Source of the DNA: Qipengyuania psychrotolerans
GTDB lineage: Bacteria > Pseudomonadota > Alphaproteobacteria > Sphingomonadales > Sphingomonadaceae
Length of the DNA: 64,000 nt
Direction: 5' to 3'
Assembly (NCBI RefSeq): GCF_019711355.1
Contig: NZ_CP081297.1
Span: 124,001 to 188,000 of the forward strand
In this document: in pieces, positions 27,427-36,158 of the stretch
Layout: each line of letters begins with the position of its first letter
Position numbering within the stretch: the stretch's first letter is position 1
Program-made: the position numbers and the translations under genes
The notes under the pieces: generated by a model
Seen by the model: the letters and a program-made list of their open reading frames with translations, nothing else
The model's database searches: none
What the model was told of the DNA's origin: nothing

Positions 27427-29571
27427 ATGGAACAGACTGCTGGAGAACAGATCGACGGGCGGATCCTTGATCCGCTCGTCGAGTGCGTTGCGGAAGGGGC
27501 ACGTCGATACGGCTTGCCGTTTGCGCGCGATTTGCTCGCGCAGCTTCCGCGCAATGCGGAAGGCCAGCTCCCTGTCCACCAGGCCCCGGCAGCACTCGAG
27601 CTGGCAGGCCTGAATTATGACGTAGAGCATCCGCGCCGCATTCCGGCGACCGGCAAGCACCTGCCCGCGATCGCAGCGCTTGGTGACCGCCGTTTCGCGT
27701 TGCTGCTGGAAACCAAGGACGATGAACTGCTCGTCTGGCGGCCAGAGTCAGGCACCGAGATATGGGAGCCGCGCAGCGAGCTGGCGGAAAGCTATGCCGG
27801 CACGCTCATCCCGATCCACGGCGACCCCGACAAGATGCGCGCCGACGAAGCGCCATGGCATGCCAAGGCGCGCCAGCATTGGTTCTGGGGCGAATTGCGC
27901 CGCGAGCGCCGCGCATTCATGCCGGTCTTGCTCGCATCGCTGCTGATCAACCTGCTCGCAATTTCGCTGCCGATCTTCACGATGAACGTCTATGACCGGG
28001 TGATCCCGAACCAGGCGCAGGAGACCCTGTGGGTTCTGGGCATCGGTGTCGTGCTGGCATTCACCCTCGAATTTGCGCTGCGCCGCGCCCGGACTTCCAT
28101 CGTCGATGAAATCGCCCAGCGGCTCGATCTCAAGCTCAGCCAGAAGATCTTTTCGCGCCTGCTTGCCGTTCCGCTTTCCGAACGCAAGGGCCACACCGGT
28201 TCCCTCGCCGCGCGGGTGGCCGAATATGCCATCGTGCGCGACTTCTTCGCCTCGACCTCGGTGGTGCTGGTGGTCGACGTGGTTTTCCTGGTCATCTTCG
28301 TCGGAGTTATCGCCATCATAGGGGGCTGGCTAGCGCTGGTACCGCTGACCATAATTCTGGCCATGATGATTGCGGGCTATATCCTGCAAAAGAAGGTCGT
28401 CGAAGCTTCTCAGGACGCGCAGGCCGACTACGGATTGCAGCAAACGCTTCTTGTAGAATCGCTGACCGGCGCGGAAACGCTCAAGGCGATGGGCGGCGAG
28501 GGCGGCATGATCTCTCGCTGGCACCAGCTTGCCGAGATCGGCGGCCACTCCCAACTGCGCCTGCGCTCGATCAATTCGCTGGCCGTTGGATTGGCGCAGG
28601 TGTTCCAGCAGGTTTCGACCGTTTCGCTGATTATTGGCGGCTACTATCTGTTTGCCTCGGGCGCGATCACGATGGGCGCGATTATCGCCATCGTCATGTT
28701 GGCTTCACGCTCGCTTGCTCCGGCTGGGCAGATCGCTTTCCTGCTTACTCGCGGACGCCAGGCCCAGGAAACGCTGGGCAGTATCGAACGTCTGTTCGAA
28801 GGCGAAGACGAACGCCGGCTTGGTGCCAGTGTTGCTCCAGCCGCGATTACCCGTCCGCGTATCGAATTTCATGACGCCGACTTCGCGTACACCGAAGGCG
28901 GCCAGCCTGCCTTGACGGGACTGAACCTCACTATCGAGCCGGGCGAGCGTATTGCGCTTGTCGGCCGGGTGGCATCGGGCAAATCGACGCTGGGCCGCCT
29001 GCTTTGCGGTCTGTACCGCCCCACCTCCGGAGCGATGCTGGTAAACGGCATCGATGTGAATCAGTACCGGCCCCAGCAATTGCGCGATGCGCTTGGCTTC
29101 GTGGGTCAGGATGCAGCCCTGTTCTCGGGTTCGATCCGGGATAACCTCATCCTCGGGCGGACAGACATTTCCGAGGAAGAACTGTTGGCCGCAATGCGCG
29201 CAACCGGTGCGGACGCCTTCCTGTCACGCGATAGCGGCGGTTTCGACCGTGCGGTCGGCGAAGACGGGCGCCAGCTTTCGGGCGGCCAGCGCAGCTTCCT
29301 GTCGCTTGCCCGGGCCATGGTGCGCCCGCGTGAACTCCTGTTCCTGGACGAGCCGACCGGCGCGATGGATAGCGAGACCGAGAAGATGTTCGTCGAGCGG
29401 CTTGCCGCCTCGCTCCAGCCTGAGAGGACACTTGTGATCGCCACGCATCGTCCTGCGCTATTTTCCATCTGCGACCGCCTGATCGTGCTCGATCGCGGCC
29501 GGATTGCAGCCGATGGATCGGTGAAAGACGTGCTCGCCAAGGCTGGTGCAGCCAAGGGAGTCGCGTCATGA
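27427..29571 (+). CDS. Type I secretion ABC transporter, LapB-like
   Basis: Permease-ATPase fusion of 714 residues. The N-terminal 1-150 is a C39-like domain without the catalytic cysteine, the form used by LapB/HlyB-type exporters to hold substrates rather than cut them. Membrane helices span about 163-430. The nucleotide-binding domain has Walker A GRVASGKST (about 513-521), signature LSGGQR (about 617-622) and Walker B LLFLDEP (about 638-644). It should energise export of the giant adhesin across the inner membrane. It overlaps the hydrolase gene by ATGA. The LapB-type assignment is favoured by the adhesin and protease next to it. Confidence 0.93.
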   Translation: MEQTAGEQIDGRILDPLVECVAEGARRYGLPFARDLLAQLPRNAEGQLPVHQAPAALELAGLNYDVEHPRRIPATGKHLPAIAALGDRRFALLLETKDDELLVWRPESGTEIWEPRSELAESYAGTLIPIHGDPDKMRADEAPWHAKARQHWFWGELRRERRAFMPVLLASLLINLLAISLPIFTMNVYDRVIPNQAQETLWVLGIGVVLAFTLEFALRRARTSIVDEIAQRLDLKLSQKIFSRLLAVPLSERKGHTGSLAARVAEYAIVRDFFASTSVVLVVDVVFLVIFVGVIAIIGGWLALVPLTIILAMMIAGYILQKKVVEASQDAQADYGLQQTLLVESLTGAETLKAMGGEGGMISRWHQLAEIGGHSQLRLRSINSLAVGLAQVFQQVSTVSLIIGGYYLFASGAITMGAIIAIVMLASRSLAPAGQIAFLLTRGRQAQETLGSIERLFEGEDERRLGASVAPAAITRPRIEFHDADFAYTEGGQPALTGLNLTIEPGERIALVGRVASGKSTLGRLLCGLYRPTSGAMLVNGIDVNQYRPQQLRDALGFVGQDAALFSGSIRDNLILGRTDISEEELLAAMRATGADAFLSRDSGGFDRAVGEDGRQLSGGQRSFLSLARAMVRPRELLFLDEPTGAMDSETEKMFVERLAASLQPERTLVIATHRPALFSICDRLIVLDRGRIAADGSVKDVLAKAGAAKGVAS

Positions 29572-30587
29572 GCAAGGCACAGGTCACCAATGTGCGGCGC
29601 ATGGGCGCGCTGGCCGTGCTTGCCATCGCATGCTTGCTGGTCGGGACGTCCTCGTTCCTTGCGCCCGCTGAATCGGCGAAAGCCATGGCCAAGCTCGACC
29701 CTGAATTGCAGCAGGGCCTTGCGACCATGACTACCGCAGCCGTTTCCGAGGACGCGTTGATTGCAGAAGATATCGACAGTGCCCGCAGCCGCAATCTTGC
29801 CATTCCCATGATGCAGGCACGGCTTGAAAATGCAGGCCGCTTCTCGGGCATTCCGCTCGCTTCTGCCTCTTACCGAACCGCCAGCCAGTGCCTCGCTCAG
29901 GCAGTCTATTACGAAGCCGCGTTGGAGCCGGAAGCGGGCCAGCGTGCAGTGGCGCAGGTCGTGCTCAACCGCGTGCGTCATCCAGCCTATCCGAACAGCG
30001 TGTGCGGTGTGGTGTACCAGGGCTACAGTCAGCGCGTGTGCCAGTTCAGCTTCACCTGTGACGGAGCTTTGACGCGCACGCCGCAGGCCAATCTATGGAA
30101 GCGGGCGCAAGCTGTCGCCAACGATGCGCTGAGCGGCCGGGTGATGCCCGATGTTGGCACTGCCACCCATTACCATGCCGATTACGTCGTGCCGAAATGG
30201 GCATATACCCTCGGCAAGATCACCAAGATCGGCCGCCATATCTTCTATCGCTTCCCCGGTTCGCCCGGTCGGTCCGCCAGCTTCTATCGCGGCTGGAGTG
30301 GACGTGAAATCCTGCCGAGCATCGATTTCGACCGTTTCCGCCTCGCTGCCAGCCAGCAGGACGATGCCGTATCGATCGAGCCCGCCTATACTCCGGGCCT
30401 CACGGTCGAGCCTGATGTGAAAGACCGCCATGCCGTGGCCGATGTCGGCGGACGAATCGATACGACCAAGACTTGGCGCCTTTCGATCCCCGACCCCGTC
30501 CAACTCAGCGCGGGCTACCGTTCAACGCTGGAAGGGCAGGGCGAAACCCAGCCTCATCAAATCCCGAACGAGGAAACACAGCCATGA
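29568..30587 (+). CDS. SleB-type cell-wall hydrolase in the secretion operon
   Basis: Hydrolase_2 (SleB/CwlJ-like) protein of 339 residues. An N-terminal hydrophobic segment (about 14-33) is a signal or anchor. The hydrolase domain covers about 105-225: SQCLAQAVYYEAALEPEAGQ holds the expected catalytic glutamate (YYEA), followed by AQVVLNRVRHPAYPNSVCGV and VGTATHYHADYVVPKW. Such enzymes cleave the peptidoglycan glycan strand. It is translationally coupled at both ends by ATGA, to the ABC gene and to the hlyD-type gene. The tight coupling suggests it opens peptidoglycan for the trans-periplasmic exporter, which is inference. Confidence 0.9.
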   Translation: MSKAQVTNVRRMGALAVLAIACLLVGTSSFLAPAESAKAMAKLDPELQQGLATMTTAAVSEDALIAEDIDSARSRNLAIPMMQARLENAGRFSGIPLASASYRTASQCLAQAVYYEAALEPEAGQRAVAQVVLNRVRHPAYPNSVCGVVYQGYSQRVCQFSFTCDGALTRTPQANLWKRAQAVANDALSGRVMPDVGTATHYHADYVVPKWAYTLGKITKIGRHIFYRFPGSPGRSASFYRGWSGREILPSIDFDRFRLAASQQDDAVSIEPAYTPGLTVEPDVKDRHAVADVGGRIDTTKTWRLSIPDPVQLSAGYRSTLEGQGETQPHQIPNEETQP

Positions 30588-31849
30588 ACGCGTCCGCTTA
30601 TTGGCGCAGCATGTCGGGTGCAAAGCGCCTGATCGTGACCGCGGCTGCCGGCATAGCGATCCTGTTTGCCTGGGCAGCATTTGCCCAGGTCGATCAGATC
30701 ACGCGCGGCATTGGCAAGGTAATCCCGTCGAGCAAGGCGCAACTGGTTCAGCCCTCCGAAGCTGCGGTGGTTTCCGAAATCCTCGTGCGGAATGGGCAGA
30801 GCGTGAAGAAGGGCGACCTGCTGGTCCGCCTCGACGACACGCAATCTTCCGCGGCACTCGGCGAACTCGAAACCGAAAACCAGCGACTGGCAGCACGGGC
30901 CCAGCGCCTTGGTTCGGAAGCGTCAGGCGGCCGTATCGGCTGCGAACCGGGCACTGCCTGCTCCGAAGAAGCGCAGCTGGCGCAGGCCCGCCGCGCCACC
31001 GCACAGGCCCGCGAGAACTCGCTGGCTTCCGCCGTCGAGCAGCGCCGCCGCGACCTATCGGAAGCGCAGGCGACCGCAAGCAGCTTGGAAAGCACGCTCC
31101 GCCTCGCCCGCGAGCAGGTCGACATGCTTCGCCCGCTCGCTGAAAAGAACATCGTGCCCCAGACAGACCTGCTGCAGGCCCAGCGCGAGGTCGTTGATAT
31201 CCAGGGACGCCTTGCTGCCGCGCGGCAAGCTGCTGGACGCTCGTCCGCGGCTATCCGGCAGGCTCAGGCTGACCTAAGCCAGGCCCGAGCGGACTTCCGT
31301 CAGCAGGCGCTGGCCGAACGCAGCGAAATTACCACCCGCATGGCAGTCAATGAGGAGAGCATTCGCGGCGCATCGGCGCGGCGGGATCGCAATGAACTGC
31401 GCGCTCCGTCGGACGGGGTGGTCAACGATCTTCAGGTCACCACGCAGGGCGGTTTCGTCAATGCGGGCGAGCTGATCATGCAAGTCGTGCCTGTCGGTGA
31501 CAAGCTGCTGATCGAGGCGCGGATATCTCCAGCAGACCGGGCTTTCGTCAAGGTCGGCGACAATGCCAACGTCAAGGTTACAGCCTATGATTTCTCGATC
31601 TACGGCGGTCTCAAAGGACGGGTAGCGCAGGTCAGCGCGGACAGCATCTTCGATGAGGTCGAGCGCGAAGCCTATTACGCGGTGATCATCGAAACGGACC
31701 GGGCGTATATCGAAAAGGGCGGGGTCCAACTGCCCATCGTGCCGGGCATGATCTGCGATGTCGAAATCCTGACCGCGCGCCGGAGCGTGCTGTCCTATCT
31801 TTTCAAGCCGGTAAATCGTGCTTTCGACAGGGCCTTGACCGAACGCTGA
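30584..31849 (+). CDS. HlyD-family type I secretion adaptor, LapC-like
   Basis: Periplasmic adaptor of 421 residues. One N-terminal membrane helix (about 15-35) is followed by a lipoyl-like half (GKVIPSSKAQLVQPSEAAVV), a long coiled coil (about 90-270) and the second beta region with ELRAPSDGVVNDLQV and the C-terminal barrel (VKVTAYDFSIYGGLKGRV), all standard for HlyD/LapC. Start at 30584 overlaps the hydrolase stop by ATGA; the frame is open further upstream but lies inside the hydrolase gene. It bridges the ABC protein and the TolC-type channel. It is the last gene of the operon, converging on the protease gene. Confidence 0.94.
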   Translation: MNASAYWRSMSGAKRLIVTAAAGIAILFAWAAFAQVDQITRGIGKVIPSSKAQLVQPSEAAVVSEILVRNGQSVKKGDLLVRLDDTQSSAALGELETENQRLAARAQRLGSEASGGRIGCEPGTACSEEAQLAQARRATAQARENSLASAVEQRRRDLSEAQATASSLESTLRLAREQVDMLRPLAEKNIVPQTDLLQAQREVVDIQGRLAAARQAAGRSSAAIRQAQADLSQARADFRQQALAERSEITTRMAVNEESIRGASARRDRNELRAPSDGVVNDLQVTTQGGFVNAGELIMQVVPVGDKLLIEARISPADRAFVKVGDNANVKVTAYDFSIYGGLKGRVAQVSADSIFDEVEREAYYAVIIETDRAYIEKGGVQLPIVPGMICDVEILTARRSVLSYLFKPVNRAFDRALTER

Positions 31850-31875
31850 TCCCGGCGCGTGCCGCCGGGCAGCTT

Positions 31876-32889
31876 TCAATAGCCGTGAAGCCAGCTTTGC
31901 TTTGCGCCCAGGCTCATGACCGGGCGATAGCCGTGGTCACTGCGCGCATCGAGCGGTGCATCTCCGACATTGTCCAGCATCACGAAACCGGCATCGGTCT
32001 TCACCAGAAGAACGGCGTGATCGCGGCGGCGGATCAGGTCGCGGGCCAGCGTAAGCACCATGTCATCGCGCGCGACACCGGCGGCAGCCAGCAGCTCCAT
32101 CTTGAGCAGTGCGAAGTCTTCGCAGTCCCCCTTACCGAGACGCAGCGTTGTGGCCGCATCCGCCCAATAATCGGCGCGCCCGTAAAGTTCGCGGTCTTCG
32201 GCGTGCTGGATGCTGCGATTGACCCAGCGATTGACCGTCGCCACGAGGTGCGACTTGTCTGCCTTGGCCCCGCCGATCGATGCGAGCGTGGGACCGAGAT
32301 TGGAGCGAGCGCGGCTCACCCGGGCGAAATCCCCATCGAAGCTTGTCCGCGCAATCGGCACCATTTTGCTGCCCAGGACCAAGTTCGCAGCATTCCCGCG
32401 AGGAAGGGCGGTTCCAGCAGCAAGCTGCGGGGCAGCTGCGGGGCGCGGCACGAATGACAGCGGTTTGAGCGGATCGAAGGCGGCTGGGGCAGCGAACGGA
32501 CTGGAAACACTGCATCCTGCCTGGCCGCGCGGCGAGGGCGCCGCTGCGGGTTCGAGCGGTTTTGCTCCGGTTCCGGCAAACAGCGGATGGTCCGCGCGGC
32601 CTTCCTGCTGGGCGCGAATGGCATCAAGCGCGCTGGCACCGCCAAGGATAGCGGCCGATTTGTTCTGCGATGCCGAGGGCGACGCGGGGCTGATCTGTGT
32701 CGCCATCCCGCCTTGCATCTCGCGGCTTTCGCAGTCTTGTGCCGCGCCAATCCCGGGCGCAGCCTGAAACAGGACCTTGGCACTGGCAGCCTCAGCGCTG
32801 CTGGGAAGCATGGCGGCTGCGGCCGCGCCGATCAGGGCGAAGTGCAGGCGGTGCTTGCCGCGGCGCAGGAAGGATGGCGCATGAACCAT
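31876..32889 (-). CDS. LapG-family periplasmic cysteine protease (BTLCP, DUF920)
   Basis: Bacterial transglutaminase-like cysteine protease of 337 residues. A signal peptide (about 1-35, ending AEA) is followed by a Pro/Ala-rich low-complexity stretch (about 36-165) and the BTLCP domain (about 180-337). The catalytic triad is visible: C256 in GKGDCEDFALLK, H291 in RRRDHAVLLV and D306 in VMLDNVG. In Pseudomonas, LapG cuts LapA-type adhesins near the N-terminus when c-di-GMP is low. It converges on the secretion operon with a 26-base gap, so its natural substrate is probably the adjacent adhesin (PAAG motif). I see no LapD in the window. Confidence 0.9.
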   Translation of the reverse strand: MVHAPSFLRRGKHRLHFALIGAAAAAMLPSSAEAASAKVLFQAAPGIGAAQDCESREMQGGMATQISPASPSASQNKSAAILGGASALDAIRAQQEGRADHPLFAGTGAKPLEPAAAPSPRGQAGCSVSSPFAAPAAFDPLKPLSFVPRPAAAPQLAAGTALPRGNAANLVLGSKMVPIARTSFDGDFARVSRARSNLGPTLASIGGAKADKSHLVATVNRWVNRSIQHAEDRELYGRADYWADAATTLRLGKGDCEDFALLKMELLAAAGVARDDMVLTLARDLIRRRDHAVLLVKTDAGFVMLDNVGDAPLDARSDHGYRPVMSLGAKQSWLHGY

Positions 32890-33028
32890 GCATCCGTGCT
32901 AAGCCCGCGCAGTCAAGGTGAGGTTTCCTGATACGGTTAACAGGAAGCAAAGGTTTGCCGCTTCATCTTGCGGCAATAGAGACTTTGCCAGACCCCCGTT
33001 ACTTCCCTGTCATTTAGAGGTTTTTGCG

Positions 33029-33565
33029 ATGCGTCTCCATCAAACTGCCCTATCCCTTGTCCTGATCGCAGCCGCGCTACCGACTAGCGCAGCGGCTGAC
33101 GAGATTTACGGTGGCAGCTATGTGCACGGGGTCGATACGCCGTTCACACTTTACACCGGAGAGGGCGGAGCGGACGTTCAATTTGGCTATCGCCTTGACC
33201 CTGTCACTGAAAAACTGGGTGGGCCGCAGCCTTATGTTTTCGGTTCGGTGAACACGGAGGGCGACACCAGTTTTGCAGGATTCGGGGTGAGCTGGAAGGC
33301 CGAGATCGGGAAGGTGTACCTGCGTCCCGGCGTAGGCCTGGTAATTCACGATGCGCCTGAACTGCGTATCGATCCCGTTGCGCGCAAGCGCACCGATCTG
33401 GGAAGCCGCGTGCTGTTCGAGCCCGAGATTGCCGTGGGAGTCGACTTGGATGATCGCTGGTCGGTGGAGGCGAGCTGGGTCCACATCAGCAACGCGCAGT
33501 TGTTCGATTCGGAACAGAACCCCGGAATTGATATGATGGGCCTGCGCCTGAACTACCGTATGTAA
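33029..33565 (+). CDS. pagL: Lipid A 3-O-deacylase-like (PagL family) outer-membrane protein
   Basis: Small acyloxyacyl hydrolase-type beta-barrel of 178 residues with a signal peptide (about 1-23, AAA|DEI). The PagL active-site block is seen near the end: SWVHISNAQLFDSEQNPGID, with H152, S154 and N155 matching the HxSN signature and an acidic residue (E162) available. PagL removes the 3-O acyl chain of lipid A in the outer membrane. The last residue is Met instead of the usual aromatic of outer-membrane barrels. It is divergent from the LapG-like gene (139-base gap). The ATG at 33029 begins the signal peptide; in-frame sequence upstream is not protein-like. Confidence 0.85.
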   Translation: MRLHQTALSLVLIAAALPTSAAADEIYGGSYVHGVDTPFTLYTGEGGADVQFGYRLDPVTEKLGGPQPYVFGSVNTEGDTSFAGFGVSWKAEIGKVYLRPGVGLVIHDAPELRIDPVARKRTDLGSRVLFEPEIAVGVDLDDRWSVEASWVHISNAQLFDSEQNPGIDMMGLRLNYRM

Positions 33566-33586
33566 CAGTGCGGGTGGAGCGGCGGC

Positions 33587-35557
33587 CTATTTGATCACTT
33601 CGCCGTGCACCCGCCTGACTTCTTCCTTGAAGTCATAAGGCGTCCAGTCGACGCAGTCCGGCCATGCACCTGTGCTGATCCAATAGGTGTTCAGCCCCAG
33701 TCGTTCGCACAGCTTCACGAAACGAGGCTGCTTGATGACATCGCTCCACGCGCCAAGAATGGTGCCGGGGTAATAAACGCTCGGCCGGTCGCCTTTCGGG
33801 TCGAAAATATAGTCGTATGACGCGGTCTCCGCCAGATCCAGCGCCTTGTCGGGCAACCCGAACGCGGCAATCGAGAGCACCAGGTTGAGGGGCATCGTGC
33901 CCGTTTTCTCGATAAGCGCCGCATATCGATCTACGCGCTTGCGGATTAGGTCCTGGTCCTTGCTGCGCAGCGCCTCGTTGAACGATTTGGCGGCCCGCAT
34001 ATCCTTGGCGGGCCAGCCATCGAACATTTCGATGTCGCCGATGTGCTCGTCGTAAACATCCCAGAACCCCAGGAAGCCTGACGTGTTGATCACCCACAGC
34101 ATGATCCCCGGATTGTCCGGCCAGCGTTTGCGCAACGTGCGAGCCCGCTCGATCCCGGCCTCGTAGTCTCCCACATAGAGCATCATCTGCGTGAGATGCA
34201 GCTGCGCTGCGGGCATCAGGGGATTGAGCTCGCACGCTCTTTGCGCATAGCCTTGAGCATCATGGAAGCGGCCCACGCTCCAGCAGAAGTTGCTCATATC
34301 GGTGAGTATGGCCGGATCATTCGGAGAGACCTCAAGGGCCTTCATCAACCGCCGCTCCCGCTCCAGATAGGCGCCCCAGGGTTCGAGCATCGCCAGGGCC
34401 TGGTGCGCGCCGCCGCGGTTGGGATCAATTCTGAGCGCGCAGTGCGCAGCAGAAACCACTGCTTCTCGCGCTGCGGCGTAATCCCCTTCGAAGTGGCCTG
34501 AACGAAGGTGGCTTGCCCGCGCTATGGCAAGGAGTTCCCAGGCGGGGGCAAATTCAGGTGCTTTCTCGCTGATTTCTTCCAGCAGCGGAATCGCGCGCAG
34601 TGCCGAATTGTCGAATGTCGCGTCCCCATCGGCGAGATACCGGCGGGCCAGCAGGAAGGTGTCATACAGTTCGCCCGGCAGCGCGCTTGCTTCTGCACCT
34701 GTCGGAGGGGCCAATGCCACCTTGAGGGCAGCGGCGACATGGCTTGCAATGGTTTCCTGAAGCTCGAAAATATCGTCCAGGTTGCCATCGAACTGGTCGC
34801 CCCAGATTGCACTGCGGGAAGCGCAATTCACCAGCTCCGCGCTGATGCGGACCCTGTTTCCTCCGCGGCGGACAGATCCATCAAGAATGTGCGTCGTGCC
34901 CAAGGCGGCGGTAACGTTCGAGATCTCCTTGTTTGTGCCGCGGAACTGGAAGCTGGATGACCTCGCTACGACTTTGAGATGGCTCCCGTCAGATACTGTG
35001 CGCTGGATTTCTTCCGAAACACCGTCGCAGAAGTAAACCAGTTCCGCGTCGGACGATAAATTGTCGAACGGGAGAACTGCGATGATCGGATCGGTGTGCT
35101 CTGCCTCAGGTTTAGCATTGCTGCGACCAGCTGCCTCGCGTTTCCCGGATTTCGGGGAGCCTGCAAGTTCGGCAATGCTCGCGACAATCTTGTGCCAGCT
35201 TTTGCCATCGATCTCGCCGGTCCATCCCGTGGCCATTTCACACTGGTGGCGGTTGAAGGGTAAAGGCGGGAGCACACCGTCCAGGCTCATCTGGATGAGA
35301 GTGTCGTTGTTGAATGCCATGTCCGCCTCGGCCGGTACCCAGCGCGAAGCCCGAGCGGTTTCGGACCACAGGACCAGCACGGCCTTGGCCGCCTGGATCT
35401 GCTTTTCAATTTCGGCAGAGAAGGCCCCGTGGGCGGGCAGGTCGTCGTCGATCCAGACATCGTAGCCGGCGTCTCCAAGCGCATCGGCTACGCGGCGCGC
35501 CTTGGAGTAATCCGCTCGCGCATAAGAGATGAATACGTCGGCCAGATTGAAGCTCAC
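33587..35557 (-). CDS. TIR - TolB-like - TPR protein
   Basis: Cytoplasmic three-part protein of 656 residues. Residues about 5-130 are a TIR domain: ADVFISYARAD, GYDVWIDDDLPAHG, AVLVLWS and SRWVPAEADMAF, where E77 is placed like the NADase glutamate. Residues about 155-285 resemble the TolB-N/FlgO-like module that in many proteins follows an adenylate cyclase domain (IAVLPFDNLSSD, VVARSSSFQFRG, YILDGSVRR-type ILDGSVRR, IWGDQFDG). The rest (about 300-650) is TPR-like helices. Here a TIR domain replaces the usual cyclase. NAD+ hydrolysis or defence is possible but unproven. It is transcribed toward pagL, after the rplL terminator. Confidence 0.85.
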   Translation of the reverse strand: MSFNLADVFISYARADYSKARRVADALGDAGYDVWIDDDLPAHGAFSAEIEKQIQAAKAVLVLWSETARASRWVPAEADMAFNNDTLIQMSLDGVLPPLPFNRHQCEMATGWTGEIDGKSWHKIVASIAELAGSPKSGKREAAGRSNAKPEAEHTDPIIAVLPFDNLSSDAELVYFCDGVSEEIQRTVSDGSHLKVVARSSSFQFRGTNKEISNVTAALGTTHILDGSVRRGGNRVRISAELVNCASRSAIWGDQFDGNLDDIFELQETIASHVAAALKVALAPPTGAEASALPGELYDTFLLARRYLADGDATFDNSALRAIPLLEEISEKAPEFAPAWELLAIARASHLRSGHFEGDYAAAREAVVSAAHCALRIDPNRGGAHQALAMLEPWGAYLERERRLMKALEVSPNDPAILTDMSNFCWSVGRFHDAQGYAQRACELNPLMPAAQLHLTQMMLYVGDYEAGIERARTLRKRWPDNPGIMLWVINTSGFLGFWDVYDEHIGDIEMFDGWPAKDMRAAKSFNEALRSKDQDLIRKRVDRYAALIEKTGTMPLNLVLSIAAFGLPDKALDLAETASYDYIFDPKGDRPSVYYPGTILGAWSDVIKQPRFVKLCERLGLNTYWISTGAWPDCVDWTPYDFKEEVRRVHGEVIK

Positions 35558-35630
35558 TACAACAAGCCGACCAGACTAGTGTGATCGCACGATTACTCAA
35601 CAGAATAGCATTGCGATGCGAGAGCACAGC

Positions 35631-35658
35631 AAAAGGGCGGCACCTTGCGGTACCGCCC
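35631..35658 (-). terminator. Intrinsic terminator after rplL
   Basis: On the minus strand GGGCGGTACC-GCAA-GGTGCCGCCC (10-bp stem with one G-T pair, GCAA tetraloop) is followed by TTTT. It lies 48 bases after the rplL stop and would end the rplJL transcript before the TIR gene. Confidence 0.85.
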
Positions 35659-35705
35659 TCCCATTCACGAGCGCTTCAAGACACTCGCAAAACTTTAAGC
35701 CAAGA

Positions 35706-36080
35706 TTACTTGAGCTCGACGGTACCGCCGGCTGCTTCGATCTTGCCCTTAACTTCTTCGGCTTCAGCCTTGTTGACGCCTTCCTTGACGGCCTTGGGAG
35801 CGCCTTCAACGAGAGCCTTGGCTTCAGTGAGGCCCAGACCGGTGATGGCACGGACTTCCTTGATGACCTGGATCTTCTTGCCACCGTCGCCGGTGAGGAT
35901 GACGTCGAATTCATCCTTTTCTTCAGCTGCTTCAGCAGCGCCGCCAGCGGCGGGGCCTGCAACAGCAACAGCAGCAGCGGCGCTTACGCCCCACTCTTCT
36001 TCAAGTGCCGTGGCAAGCTCAGCGGCTTCCATGACAGTCAGCTTCGACAGTTCTTCAACAAGCTTGGCGATATCAGCCAT
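35706..36080 (-). CDS. rplL: Ribosomal protein L7/L12
   Basis: Stalk protein L7/L12, 124 residues, which binds L10 as dimers and recruits translation factors. The N-terminal dimerisation helices ([20 protein letters not shown]) are followed by an Ala/Gly hinge (about 35-50) and the C-terminal domain with [20 protein letters not shown] and GGTVELK at the end. It lies 78 bases after rplJ on the same strand and is followed by a terminator. Unlike the usual order, rpoB is not downstream. Confidence 0.98.
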   Translation of the reverse strand: MADIAKLVEELSKLTVMEAAELATALEEEWGVSAAAAVAVAGPAAGGAAEAAEEKDEFDVILTGDGGKKIQVIKEVRAITGLGLTEAKALVEGAPKAVKEGVNKAEAEEVKGKIEAAGGTVELK

Positions 36081-36158
36081 GATGTTTCACTCCAATAAAT
36101 AGGCCGGGGCGGATGATTGGTTTGCCCCGATGAATAAGTCGCGTTTGCGAGAGGTCTC

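Noticed and set aside
31850..31875. Possible bidirectional terminator between the HlyD and protease genes
   Set aside because: A GC-rich short stem is visible but it has a mismatch and no T-run on either side.
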